From Alphaproteobacteria bacterium (GTDB lineage Bacteria; Pseudomonadota; Alphaproteobacteria; Ferrovibrionales; Ferrovibrionaceae): a stretch of 64,000 bases of DNA. The notes under the pieces are model-generated. The model did no database searches, was not told where the DNA came from, and saw only the letters and a list, made by a program, of their open reading frames with translations. The stretch is from contig CANJGB010000004.1 of NCBI GenBank assembly GCA_947473805.1, positions 83,380-147,379 of the forward strand, read 5' to 3'. A program made the translations under genes and the position numbers. Positions 8,839 to 17,575 of the stretch are shown here, one piece after another; the first letter of the stretch is position 1, and the number at the start of each line of letters is the position of its first letter.

Positions 8839-10725
8839 CTAGTAGGTAAGAATTGCGTTGAACAGGACCGAATAGAACTGACGCTTGCCACTATCAGGAT
8901 CGGCAGCAAACAGGTCCTTAAACGCCTCGCCACCGAACAGCATGGCGCCCGAGGCGCGGAACACGATGTTCTGGATGAAGGTCGGGCGATAGATCAGCGC
9001 GGCCGAAACGTCCCAGCCGATGTCCTTGCTGCACAGGCGCGGCAGGGCGCCGAGTGTAGGCTGCACGCCCAGCGGCAGCGCGTCGCAGTCGTTGCCCTGG
9101 TTGCGCAGTACAGCGACGACTCCGGTCTCGTCGAACCACAGGTGGTTGACGTTGGTCGACAGGCGCAGTTCAGGCGTGATGTCGATATCGGCGCCGGCGC
9201 CGACCAGGATCAGGCCCGGATTGACGAAGTTCGACTGGCCCAGTTCCTTGGATGACCGCAGGCTGTTCAGGATGCCGTTGCGGCCGGACAAGGCCACGCC
9301 GCCGCCACCGATCAGCGGCACGCCCTGGCGAATCCAGTAGCTGGTGTCCGCACCGGCGAATTGCGGGTTCTCGAAGATCGCGTCGAAGCCGGTTTCCTTG
9401 CCGTCGTACGGGTCCTTGTCGCCCGACTGGTACAGGAAGCTGCCGCGCAGGCGCAGCCAGTTGAAGTCAATTGATGGTTCGGCCGCGAAGAAGAAGGCGC
9501 GGATATCGGCCTTCGTGTCGCGTGTGATCGAGGTGAACTGGCTGGCGTCATTCTGGCCGATGGCGGCGTAGAACTGGTGCGTCAGGTTCAGGCGGCCGAA
9601 ATGGCCGTCGCCGGCGAGGCCGAGATAGGTAACGTCGTAATCGTGCGGGCGCTGTACGCCCAAAGCCGAGGGGCGCTCCACGAAGCCGTTGCTGTTAAAA
9701 TAGCTTTCGCGCTCGCGGTTGCGGTTGTGGGTGACCGACACCTGCGAGGTGAAGCCGACGACCGGGAAGTCCTGCTTGTAGAGGTTGGCCATGAACACGT
9801 CATCGTCGCGCAGGGACTGCGTGATGTCGTTCAGGCCGGAATTGGTGTCCTTCTCGACGCGGCGGAAGGCGCCGACATTGTATTGCCACAGGTTGTTGTC
9901 GCGCGTGCCGAACACGCGGACGCCCAGCTGGTTGTCCTGGAACAGGAAGCCACGGAAGTCGGCGGTGATCGGCTGGATGCCGACGCGGAGCGAATCGAAA
10001 TCGTAGCGGTCGGACACGTTGCGCAAGTGGTAGTCCACGAACGCTTCCTGGATGCCGATGAACGTATCGGTGCGCTCGTTGCCCTGCTGCGGGTTCACGC
10101 GCAGGACCTGGTCTTCCTTGGCCCAGACGCGATTGTACTGCATGGCGGGCGTCACGCGGAATTCGTAGTCCGGCGGCCGGAACGCGGTGTTGCCCTTGAT
10201 GAACGAGATCGACGGTATCAACGTCGTCACGAACAGGTTCTGGTCGACGCGGCCGAACGCGTCGAGGCGCGAGCGCGAGTCGGCGCTGCCGGTCAGCGAG
10301 ACCGGCTGCGGGAAGCTGCGCGGCTCGTAAACGGTGTCCGAGATCACCGACAGGTTGACGAACCAGTCCTCGCCGAAGACCGGCTTGTCGCCCTTCAGCG
10401 TGTTCTGGTTATACGGGTCCCACCAGCGCTCGCTCAGGCCCAGCGATTCCATGATGCGCCAGCGGTCCGGCACGGGAATCGACTCGCGCGGCAGGATAGG
10501 CGAGGGCGGGGGCACCGCCTTCGGATCGATCGGCGGCAGGGTAGGCAGCGGGGCTTGCGGGCCGGGACGGCGGCGGGTGCCGTCATCTTGCGCCATCAAC
10601 ACGCCGCCACCGGCGTCGCGGAACTCGTAGAAGTCTTCCTTGCCGGCACGGGCCGGCGTTGACGCCATGCCCAACGCCGCCAGGATGACGGGCAGGGCAA
10701 AGGATATGCGGATGAACTTTGTCAT
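8839..10725 (-). CDS. Outer-membrane beta-barrel protein, porin partner of the decaheme cytochrome
   Basis: A 628-residue protein with signal peptide (MTKFIRISFALPVILAALG...PARAG), a Pro-rich linker (residues 55-90), then many alternating amphipathic strands separated by acidic loops, ending LFNAILTY. The terminal aromatic is typical of barrels assembled by the BAM machinery. Conserved-looking stretches include FRGFLFQDNQLGVRVFG and DDDVFMANLYKQDFP. Two cysteines occur in a late loop (NDCDALP, RLCSKD). ATG 10725 overlaps the stop of the GlcG-like gene (ATGA). It is not obviously MtrB, but its place between a heme-binding protein and a decaheme cytochrome suggests it houses or anchors the electron conduit. 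That role is inferred from context. Confidence 0.8.
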   Translation of the reverse strand: MTKFIRISFALPVILAALGMASTPARAGKEDFYEFRDAGGGVLMAQDDGTRRRPGPQAPLPTLPPIDPKAVPPPSPILPRESIPVPDRWRIMESLGLSERWWDPYNQNTLKGDKPVFGEDWFVNLSVISDTVYEPRSFPQPVSLTGSADSRSRLDAFGRVDQNLFVTTLIPSISFIKGNTAFRPPDYEFRVTPAMQYNRVWAKEDQVLRVNPQQGNERTDTFIGIQEAFVDYHLRNVSDRYDFDSLRVGIQPITADFRGFLFQDNQLGVRVFGTRDNNLWQYNVGAFRRVEKDTNSGLNDITQSLRDDDVFMANLYKQDFPVVGFTSQVSVTHNRNRERESYFNSNGFVERPSALGVQRPHDYDVTYLGLAGDGHFGRLNLTHQFYAAIGQNDASQFTSITRDTKADIRAFFFAAEPSIDFNWLRLRGSFLYQSGDKDPYDGKETGFDAIFENPQFAGADTSYWIRQGVPLIGGGGVALSGRNGILNSLRSSKELGQSNFVNPGLILVGAGADIDITPELRLSTNVNHLWFDETGVVAVLRNQGNDCDALPLGVQPTLGALPRLCSKDIGWDVSAALIYRPTFIQNIVFRASGAMLFGGEAFKDLFAADPDSGKRQFYSVLFNAILTY

Positions 10726-12698
10726 TTGCCGCGACACGCTTCCTGTTCGCGGGAACCGTTGAACGGTTTGAACGGACACGACACGTAGCGCGGCGCGATG
10801 CCCTGGATCTGCCGCTGGTCGACGCGGATGCCAGGCGCCGCATTGCCGAGGCCGTTGGTCGCGCCATTGTTCAAGCCGAGAAACGCCGCCATGTCGTCCT
10901 GATCGATGCCGTCGCCGGAAATTCCGATGGCGCCGACCATCACGCTCCCGCGCCAGATTGATACGCCGCCGGCAAAGATCTGCATGCCGTTCGCCAGCAG
11001 CGTCGGGCCGCCGGCGGTCGGCCGCGATACCTGCGGCGCTGTGCCGGCGGTGACGCCCGTCGCATTGTTGGTGTTGGACACGCAACCGGCTGCCGCGTCG
11101 GACAGGGCCGACCCGCCAAGGCGCGCCACGATGTCCGGCAGGACGAGATCTAGCTGCAGGCCGACATTGAAAGGGCTCCACTGGCCGAATGGCAGGCTCA
11201 ACGAGCCATTGCCGTTGCCATTGACCCCGTCAGGATAAAACGGCCGCGCAAGGTTGCCGATCGAGCGGGCGCCCCAGGCGGTGCCGTCCGCGAAAATGTT
11301 GGCGTAGGCGAAACCACGCGACGTCGCTATGTAGCGCGCGACGCCGGGAACAGTGAACGCAGCGTTGACCGTATAACCAGCCTGGTTGCCGGCGGAGGTC
11401 AGATCAGCTGCCGCGTTCGGCGTAGCAAGCGCCGGATTGTTTTGCGACATGAACCCGGCGGTACGGGCCTTCTGCAGGCTGACGTCGGTGCCGAACACGG
11501 GCGCGTCGGGTGTCCTGGCGATACCCAGAACGTTCGCCTCGTTGTCCACGACCGAAACCGTGGCCTCCATGAAGCTGCCAAGCGGCTGGCGAATCGCGGC
11601 GCGCGCGCGGTACATGACGAACAGCGCCTGGGTGATGATGTTCGTGACTTCCGGCGCCGTGAGCCGGTCACCGGCCGCGAGGGATGCCGCCGCGCTGGCG
11701 GTCGGGGGGAAACGATTTGCGCCCGCGCCATTGTCCAGAATGACGGCGGGAAGGCCGCCGAAAGTGACATTGTCTCGCGAATAGCCGGAGGCCGACGTGC
11801 CGTACGCCGTGCCGGCGCGTGACGCGCCGGCGGTGAAGTAGCCCGCCACTGCAATGAAGGCGCCGCCCGCCGGTGCCGCCGGCGCCGCCCCCGGGTTGCT
11901 GGCAAGATCACGATTGTCCACGTCGCTGTACCGCAACGTGCGCCCACCGGCGGAAATACGATACGCCTTGATCTGTTCGGGCGGTTCGAAGCCGGTCTGT
12001 CCGGCAATGGCGACCAGTTCGTCAACGCTACGGTCGTAGTCCCCGATGAAACGGTCGAGCGTGTAAAGGCCATCGGCCTCGACGCCGATGCCGCCGACCA
12101 CCTGCCCGTTGATATAAAGAGGCAAGCCGCCGGGATCAGCCGAGAGGCCGAGCGGAGAACGGCGCGGCCCGATGCCCAATGCAGTGCCGGAAGAGGCCGC
12201 AGATCCCGTCAGGTCAGAGCAGGGCAATTGGCTGAACTGCACACCGAATAGCGGGCCGCCGGCCTGGAACGTTTCGCCGACGTTGAAATTCTCCTGCACG
12301 ATCTGGCTGGCCGTGCGGGTCGTGAAGGCATTGCCACTCGAGGAGAGATACGCGCCCGTGATGGCTTTCGCGACGGCAGCAAGGCCACGGCCTTCCACGG
12401 CAACGCCACCGGTGCCCAGGGTCACGCTTTCAAGACCGTTGCCCAGCGGTATGTTGCGGCCGGACGTGATCGTGACGGCGTCGCTTCCGCCAGTCATCCG
12501 GAATACGCCAAGGATGTTGCCGACGCGATCAGACACCGCGACCGTGGCCAGAACACCCCGCGCCTGGGCTTCCTGCACCGCCCGGCTGAGGATCAGATCG
12601 ACTTGGCCAGCCGTGAGGTTCTGCGCCCGGGCCGGCCCAGAGAGGCAGGCAGCGACTGCGCACAGGGCCAGAAGGGTGGATTTGACCCGCAGTCTCAT
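10722..12698 (-). CDS. Secreted tandem GlcG/HbpS (DUF336) heme-binding protein
   Basis: 658 residues with a signal peptide (LLALCAVAACLSGPARAQ). The N-terminal half contains a GlcG-like domain: LTAGQVDLILSRAVQEAQ, then VAVSDRVGNILGVFR, and later GGLPLYINGQVVGGIGVEADG. The second half repeats the pattern (APEVTNIITQALFVMYRAR, ATVSVVDNEANVLGIAR, GGVSIWRGSVMVGAIGISGDG). Family members of the HbpS type bind heme; GlcG itself is uncharacterised. Most relatives are single-domain proteins of about 140 residues, so this is a long, exported, duplicated form with large insertions. Two cysteines lie near the C-terminus (VSCPF and EACRGK). It is coupled by ATGA overlaps to both neighbours, which ties it functionally to the cytochrome-porin pair. 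Heme binding is inferred. Confidence 0.8.
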   Translation of the reverse strand: MRLRVKSTLLALCAVAACLSGPARAQNLTAGQVDLILSRAVQEAQARGVLATVAVSDRVGNILGVFRMTGGSDAVTITSGRNIPLGNGLESVTLGTGGVAVEGRGLAAVAKAITGAYLSSSGNAFTTRTASQIVQENFNVGETFQAGGPLFGVQFSQLPCSDLTGSAASSGTALGIGPRRSPLGLSADPGGLPLYINGQVVGGIGVEADGLYTLDRFIGDYDRSVDELVAIAGQTGFEPPEQIKAYRISAGGRTLRYSDVDNRDLASNPGAAPAAPAGGAFIAVAGYFTAGASRAGTAYGTSASGYSRDNVTFGGLPAVILDNGAGANRFPPTASAAASLAAGDRLTAPEVTNIITQALFVMYRARAAIRQPLGSFMEATVSVVDNEANVLGIARTPDAPVFGTDVSLQKARTAGFMSQNNPALATPNAAADLTSAGNQAGYTVNAAFTVPGVARYIATSRGFAYANIFADGTAWGARSIGNLARPFYPDGVNGNGNGSLSLPFGQWSPFNVGLQLDLVLPDIVARLGGSALSDAAAGCVSNTNNATGVTAGTAPQVSRPTAGGPTLLANGMQIFAGGVSIWRGSVMVGAIGISGDGIDQDDMAAFLGLNNGATNGLGNAAPGIRVDQRQIQGIAPRYVSCPFKPFNGSREQEACRGK

Positions 12699-13153
12699 GG
12701 GCGAACCACCATCAGCGAGCCATATTTCAGCGTGGTGCCCACTTTATAGGCAACAAAAAACTGCGCGGGCAGGAAAGCCGACGACAGGTCTTCATCCGAG
12801 ATCTTGAAAGTGAGGTTGTCGCCGATCGGTTTGAACTTGTTGTCGATCAGGTCGGCCGCATTGCCGGACCAAGGTACCCAATACCCTTCATTCGACCGCT
12901 GAAGAGGCTGGTTATTGCTGAAGCGGGCAAAAACATAAGTTGCAACCGGGCGGTCGCCGTTCAACTTTACCGTGAAATTCAGGGGTTTGGCAGCGGTGGC
13001 CGGAATAGGAGTCGCCAATACAGCGCCTTGAGCGCCGAGCGTGTCGGCTACAGCGCCTTGAGCGCCGAGCGTGTCGGCGGCAAACGAAATTCCCGCCCCA
13101 TGACAGAAGATCCCCACGAGCATAGCCGTGAGGACCGCTCTGACCCCCCACAT
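12695..13153 (-). CDS. Small secreted protein with an internal 10-residue duplication, first gene of the cytochrome operon
   Basis: 152 residues starting with a signal peptide (VLTAMLVGIFCHGAGISFAAD). Directly behind it lies a perfect tandem duplication of a 10-residue unit (ADTLGAQGAV twice), encoded by the 30-bp DNA repeat at 13019-13078. The mature domain is mostly beta (LNFTVKLNG, TYVFARFSN, GYWVPWSGN), with no cysteine after the signal. Family not recognised. It is the promoter-proximal gene, and its stop overlaps the GlcG-like start by 4 bp. Confidence 0.7.
   Translation of the reverse strand: MWGVRAVLTAMLVGIFCHGAGISFAADTLGAQGAVADTLGAQGAVLATPIPATAAKPLNFTVKLNGDRPVATYVFARFSNNQPLQRSNEGYWVPWSGNAADLIDNKFKPIGDNLTFKISDEDLSSAFLPAQFFVAYKVGTTLKYGSLMVVRP
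13019..13078. repeat. Perfect 30-bp tandem duplication
   Basis: Two identical 30-bp copies (13019-13048 and 13049-13078) lie in frame inside the small secreted protein gene, just after its signal-peptide region. Thirty bases are ten codons, so copy-number change would keep the frame. It looks recent because no base differs between copies. Confidence 0.9.
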
Positions 13154-13207
13154 ATTGTATCCCCACCTGCCGCCTGAAATGGATCCCGTACCGAAGCCAT
13201 TTCAGTA

Positions 13208-13213
13208 ATTATA
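13208..13213 (-). promoter_or_regulatory. Candidate -10 box of the cytochrome-porin operon
   Basis: The divergent gap 13154-13314 is much AT-richer than its surroundings. Read on the minus strand it contains a perfect TATAAT about 55 bases before the first ATG of the operon. No convincing -35 is seen at 16-18 bp, although TTTACT-like and TTGACT elements lie further upstream, so regulation by an activator or an alternative sigma factor is possible. The opposite-strand T2SS operon must start from the same gap. Confidence 0.35.
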
Positions 13214-13314
13214 TCGAAGCTCAGTATGCGATAAGTAAAACCGGTGAGTCGAGTCAAAATCAAATCGGCACGATTCGTCTGGGGATTGCCTGCCTTTTTC
13301 GCGCGTGGCGTTTG

Positions 13315-14811
13315 ATGATTCGTTCTGGGACTCGGATGGTGATGGGAAAATCCATGGCTGGGCTCGGCCCGGCTTGGGTATTGGCCGTGGTTCTCGCCTT
13401 GGGCGTCGTCAGCGCCGAGGCGACCGCACAGGTCATGCCGCGTGGGGCACCGGCCGGTGGTGCGGCTGAAGGTCTGTTGATCGACCCAGCCAATGGTTGC
13501 GGCACGAGCAACCCAATTCCGCGACTCGGCGAGACGATCCGGTGGAGGGGCGGCTGCCGCGAGGGCCTGCTGGATGGCGCCGGCACCCTGATGTGGTTTC
13601 AGGACGGCAAGGTCCGGGAGAAAAACGAGGGCACCTTCTTGGAGGGTGAACTCGAAGGCCAGGCAACCACGACCTTCGCCGACGGCAGTGTGATTATCGG
13701 CAAGTACTCCCGTGGCACGCGCCACGGCGAGTTCGTTATTCGGCGCAACGGAGGTTCCAACGTCCGCGCGCTATATGCCCAGGGCAAGTTGATCTCCGAG
13801 CGCGAGCTGAGCGACGAGGAGTTGCGAGCGTTCCGCGACGGCAAGTATCGACCCGCTCCCATCGAGGCCGCGAATGCTGCCGTGGCGCAGGCTGCTGCGG
13901 CTCAGCCGGCGCCCGTGTACGCCCCGGCGCCTGCGCCAGCCTATGTGCCCTCGGCACCCATTCAGGTTGCGCAGCCGGCAGTACAGGTTGCCGCGCCGGC
14001 GCGATTGGTGCCCGGCAATCAGTATCCGGCTGGCTCCGCGCCAGGCGTGCCTTGGGCGCCGCCGCCGACAGGCTTGGCGCCACAGGCCATCCCGGCAGCC
14101 CAGGCAGCGGGGCAGGGCAGCATTGTTCCGCCGTGGTCGCCACGTGCAATTAACAATCCTGCCGCGGCGGGTAACATCATGGTTGCCGGCATGCCGGCAC
14201 CGCTGCCTGTGCCGGCCCCGGTACCGACGCCTGCTTTTGTAGCTGCCGCGGCGCCGGTGCCGATGCAGGTCCCGGCGCCCATGCCGTTTCAGCCGCAGAT
14301 GGTGGCGCCGGCGGGGCGCGTGGCCATGTTGGGCGGGTCTGACCAGGCCCTTAACGAAGCAATGCTGCTGGAACGGGCTGGGCGCAACGACGAGGCCGCC
14401 AGCCTCTATGCCGAGATAGCTGCCATCACCAGCGGCACGCCGACCGGGCTGCTTGCCGCCGAGCGGGCCGGAAAATTACGCGCGCCGGGCGACCGTCCCG
14501 CCGCCTACCAGAACGCGCCGCTGCCGCTCGCCGGCACGACTGTCTTGGCGAATTCTGCGCAACGCGCGCCGCTGAACGGCAAATTCGTCTGTTCGGCGCG
14601 GGATATTTTTGACAACAATGCGAACTGGTGCGGTCGGGCAATCCGCGAGGAAGGCAACGACGTCGAGGTCGAAATACGCAGTTTGAAGTTTAACCGGCTG
14701 TTTGCGGTCGGGTTCAGCGCCGCCCCGTGTACCGGCGGCCGGTTCCTGGGTCCGTTTGCTGAAGGCACCAAGATCTGGGTGTCGCGTGGCTGTCTGGAGG
14801 GCAATCCGTGA
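13315..14811 (+). CDS. Exported MORN-repeat-like / Ala-Pro-rich protein preceding the T2SS genes
   Basis: About 498 residues. ATG codons at 13315, 13336 and 13342 all precede a signal peptide (WVLAVVLALGVVSAEATAQ), so the exact start is open. Residues 70-150 carry MORN-like glycine motifs (GAGTLMWFQDGKV, EGTFLEGELEGQAT, GSVIIGKYSRGTRHGEF). A long Ala/Pro/Gln linker (about 185-330) follows, then a short helical TPR-like piece (NEAMLLERAGRNDEAASLYAEI) and a C-terminal domain with four cysteines (FVCSARDIF, NWCGRAI, APCTGG, RGCLEG). The stop overlaps the next GTG by 4 bp. Because it heads the T2SS operon it may be an envelope accessory or a secreted substrate. That is inference. Confidence 0.7.
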   Translation: MIRSGTRMVMGKSMAGLGPAWVLAVVLALGVVSAEATAQVMPRGAPAGGAAEGLLIDPANGCGTSNPIPRLGETIRWRGGCREGLLDGAGTLMWFQDGKVREKNEGTFLEGELEGQATTTFADGSVIIGKYSRGTRHGEFVIRRNGGSNVRALYAQGKLISERELSDEELRAFRDGKYRPAPIEAANAAVAQAAAAQPAPVYAPAPAPAYVPSAPIQVAQPAVQVAAPARLVPGNQYPAGSAPGVPWAPPPTGLAPQAIPAAQAAGQGSIVPPWSPRAINNPAAAGNIMVAGMPAPLPVPAPVPTPAFVAAAAPVPMQVPAPMPFQPQMVAPAGRVAMLGGSDQALNEAMLLERAGRNDEAASLYAEIAAITSGTPTGLLAAERAGKLRAPGDRPAAYQNAPLPLAGTTVLANSAQRAPLNGKFVCSARDIFDNNANWCGRAIREEGNDVEVEIRSLKFNRLFAVGFSAAPCTGGRFLGPFAEGTKIWVSRGCLEGNP

Positions 14812-15851
14812 AGAAGAACGTTATCTCGCTTATCGCCGGTCTGCTGTTGGCAACCGGGGTGCAGCAGGCGCAGGCCCAGTCTTCGTCGGCCGACCTGCGC
14901 GCCAGCTTTTCACGCCAGGTCTCCAGCCTGGTAGCCGACGCGACGCGGCTCTCGACCGATGCTGGCGCACTCGACGCTGTGGACTCGCTGACGCGCCTGT
15001 TCGGTGGCGACAATCTGCGCGACCGCCTTACGCTCAAGCGCGATGGCGACCGCTACTTCGCCGGTCTTACGGGTTCGGGTGGTGAGTGGTTCAAGTCGCT
15101 GTCCGATGCGCAGGGCTTCCTGTTCCGCTCGGCCATCGCCGCCAGTGGCAGCGCGCCCGACGATGTTAAGCAGGCGATCACCGCCAACCAGAGCGTTGAC
15201 TTGACCACGGTAGCCCAGACCGTCACGACGGCAGTCGTCGATAACCGTGTGCTGATCGGCAAGGGCGGCATCTCGACAATTGTCGTGAAGCCGAGGAACC
15301 TTGTGGCGACCGGTACGCCGGCCGTCGCGGGGCCGCGCGGCACCCGCGTTGACGAGGTGCGCCGTGATGGCAATGACGTTACCGTGAAGGTGGCTGCGAC
15401 GCAGCGCACCGTTGCCGGTCCGGCACTCCTCTCGGTATTCAATCCGGGCACCGCTTTCGTTGCAGCTGACCGTATCTCCGTCTTCATCGTCGCGGGCGAT
15501 GGCGAGCCGGCCGCGCCGACGCGCAGGGCTGGCGCGACGACCGAAACCGCGCTGTCGATTCAGCCCGGTGACCGGATTGACGACGCGCTGCCCGGCAACG
15601 CCACTGCAAACTTCTACCGCGTCATGTTGGCCAGTGCCGGCCCGGTGACCTTCGCCACCAGCGGCCCCAGCGACACGGTATTGTCGGTGCAGGACGAAAG
15701 CGGCAATCAGTTGGCGACCGACGATGATTCCGGCGACTGGTACAACGGCAAGCTGACCGTCAGCCTCGCGCCCGGGGCGTACATCGTGAAGGTCGCGCAT
15801 TGCTGCGAGGGGACCGGCACCTATCGCCTCCTCGTCACGGCCGGCCAGTAA
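14808..15851 (+). CDS. Secreted protein with C-terminal PPC (pre-peptidase) domain
   Basis: The GTG at 14808 overlaps the previous stop and gives a 347-residue protein with signal peptide (NVISLIAGLLLATGVQQAQAQ). The middle region (30-240) is unassigned. The C-terminal 100 residues match the pre-peptidase C-terminal beta-sandwich pattern: LQPGD-like start (LSIQPGDRIDD), FYRVMLASAGPVTFATSG, LSVQDESGNQLATDDDSG, and a final PGAYIVKV...YRLLV. PPC domains are typical of extracellular enzymes and often accompany T2SS export. No catalytic domain is visible, so it may be a binding or accessory factor. 27 bp separate it from gspE. Confidence 0.75.
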   Translation: MKKNVISLIAGLLLATGVQQAQAQSSSADLRASFSRQVSSLVADATRLSTDAGALDAVDSLTRLFGGDNLRDRLTLKRDGDRYFAGLTGSGGEWFKSLSDAQGFLFRSAIAASGSAPDDVKQAITANQSVDLTTVAQTVTTAVVDNRVLIGKGGISTIVVKPRNLVATGTPAVAGPRGTRVDEVRRDGNDVTVKVAATQRTVAGPALLSVFNPGTAFVAADRISVFIVAGDGEPAAPTRRAGATTETALSIQPGDRIDDALPGNATANFYRVMLASAGPVTFATSGPSDTVLSVQDESGNQLATDDDSGDWYNGKLTVSLAPGAYIVKVAHCCEGTGTYRLLVTAGQ

Positions 15852-15878
15852 CGCGAGCCAGCAACGCAAGGACGGACA

Positions 15879-17564
15879 TTGCCCGTGCCCGGCGAACGTG
15901 ACGGCGATATAGGCCCCGTCGCGGCCCGTCTCATGGAACGCAAGCGCGTCGGTCCGGGGGACCTGGACCGCGCGCGCCAATTGCTCGGCACATCAGGTTC
16001 GACCATCGAGGCGATGCTGAGCCGCATGGGCCTCGTCAGTGACACCGAATTGGCCGCGACGATGGCCGAGGTGTTGAAGTTTCCGCTCGCCACCGCTGCG
16101 GACATGCCAGCCACGCCGCCGCTGCGCGACCGTGTCGGCGTCGACTTCTTGCGCAACTCGCATGTCGTGCCGTTGCGCGATACGCCGTCTGGCCTTGACC
16201 TTGCCATGGCAGACCCGCGCGACGACTTTGCTGTGAACGCGCTGCGCATGATCGTGCACAAGCCCATTCGCCGCCACGTCGCGGCGCTGGGGGATATCGA
16301 GCGTGCGCTGGACCGCTGGGCTGCCCCCGCGGCGGGTGTTGCGGCGACGCGTCGGGCGACCGGCGAGGATTTCGATCTCGTCGCTGATGCCACCAGCAAT
16401 GCACCGGCCATCGCCTTCGTGCAGAAGTTGATCTCCGACGCGGTGCGTCGGCAGGCCTCCGACATTCACATCGAACCAATCGATGGCGGCCTCGAAATCC
16501 GGCTCCGCATCGATGGGCGGCTGATTCGCGTGGACGATCCGCCGGCCCATCTCGCAGACGCGGTGCTGGGGCGCGTCAAGGTCCTGGCGCGCCTCGATGT
16601 GGCAGAGCGGCGCCTGCCGCAGGATGGCCGCGTGCGCGTTGCGGTCGATGGCCGCGAAATCGATGTCCGCATTTCGACCGTGCCGGCAATGGCGGGCGAA
16701 TCCATCGCGCTGCGCATACTCGACCGCTCGCACCTGACGCTCGATGTCGAGGCTTTGGGCTTTGCCGGTCCGATCGCGGCGGAACTGACCCGCCTCGGCG
16801 ACCGGCCGCATGGCATCATTCTGGTGACCGGCCCCACGGGCTCGGGCAAGACCACGACCCTGTATGCCATGCTTTCGCGCCTCAGCCGGCCCGAGGTGAA
16901 GGTGCTGACGGTTGAGGACCCGGTGGAGTTTCGCCTCGCCGGGATCAGCCAGGTGCAGGTCCAGCACGGCATCGGCCTGGGCTTCGCGCGCGTCATGCGC
17001 TCGTTCCTGCGCCACGACCCGGACATCATGATGGTCGGCGAGATTCGCGACGGCGAGACGGCGCGCATCGCGATCCAGGCCTCGCTCACTGGCCACTTAA
17101 TTTTGTCGACGCTGCACACGAACGATGCGCCCGGCGCCGTTACGCGGCTGATGGACATGGGGATTGAGTCGTTCCTGATTTCGGCGACCGTGAACGGCAT
17201 CCTTGCTCAGCGTCTGGTGCGGACGCTTTGCACCGATTGCCGCGAAAGCCGGCCGGCAACGCCGACGGAAAAGGCGTACCTGAAAGAGTCTCTGCCCGAT
17301 GCGGCGCCTCCCGACGCGCTGTGGCACGCGCGCGGCTGTCCGCGCTGTAACGGTTCCGGCTATCGCGGACGGGTGGCCATCGGCGAACTGCTGGTCATGG
17401 ACGACGAGGTCAAGTCGCTGGTATCGGCCGGCGCCGGCCAGGTCGCCATTCGCGATGCCGCGCTGCGCAAGGGAATGACGACGCTGCGCGGCGACGCGCT
17501 GCGGCACGTCACATCGGGTCTCACGTCGCTGGAAGAAGTGACGCGGGTTCTGCCCGAATCCTGA
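15879..17564 (+). CDS. gspE: Type II secretion system ATPase GspE
   Basis: 561 residues; the TTG start at 15879 is preceded by an AAGGA ribosome site about 7 bases away. The N-terminal region (1-150) is the MshEN/T2SSE-N domain. The ATPase core follows: Asp box (RQASDIHIEPIDGG), Walker A GPTGSGKTTT (about 318-327), Walker B region with PDIMMVGEIRDGETA, and a His box (LSTLHTND). A tetracysteine zinc element, CTDC then CPRC, is present near 448-490, as in canonical GspE. The protein powers pseudopilus assembly from the cytoplasmic face, docking on GspL and GspF. It is first of the gsp genes, with gspF 11 bp downstream. Confidence 0.95.
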   Translation: MPVPGERDGDIGPVAARLMERKRVGPGDLDRARQLLGTSGSTIEAMLSRMGLVSDTELAATMAEVLKFPLATAADMPATPPLRDRVGVDFLRNSHVVPLRDTPSGLDLAMADPRDDFAVNALRMIVHKPIRRHVAALGDIERALDRWAAPAAGVAATRRATGEDFDLVADATSNAPAIAFVQKLISDAVRRQASDIHIEPIDGGLEIRLRIDGRLIRVDDPPAHLADAVLGRVKVLARLDVAERRLPQDGRVRVAVDGREIDVRISTVPAMAGESIALRILDRSHLTLDVEALGFAGPIAAELTRLGDRPHGIILVTGPTGSGKTTTLYAMLSRLSRPEVKVLTVEDPVEFRLAGISQVQVQHGIGLGFARVMRSFLRHDPDIMMVGEIRDGETARIAIQASLTGHLILSTLHTNDAPGAVTRLMDMGIESFLISATVNGILAQRLVRTLCTDCRESRPATPTEKAYLKESLPDAAPPDALWHARGCPRCNGSGYRGRVAIGELLVMDDEVKSLVSAGAGQVAIRDAALRKGMTTLRGDALRHVTSGLTSLEEVTRVLPES

Positions 17565-17575
17565 ACGCTCCACCC

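Noticed and set aside
6748..9255. 835-codon open frame on the plus strand opposite the decaheme cytochrome gene
   Set aside because: It is the antisense of a clear coding gene in GC-rich DNA, is Arg/Ala/Val-rich without domains, and has no ribosome site.
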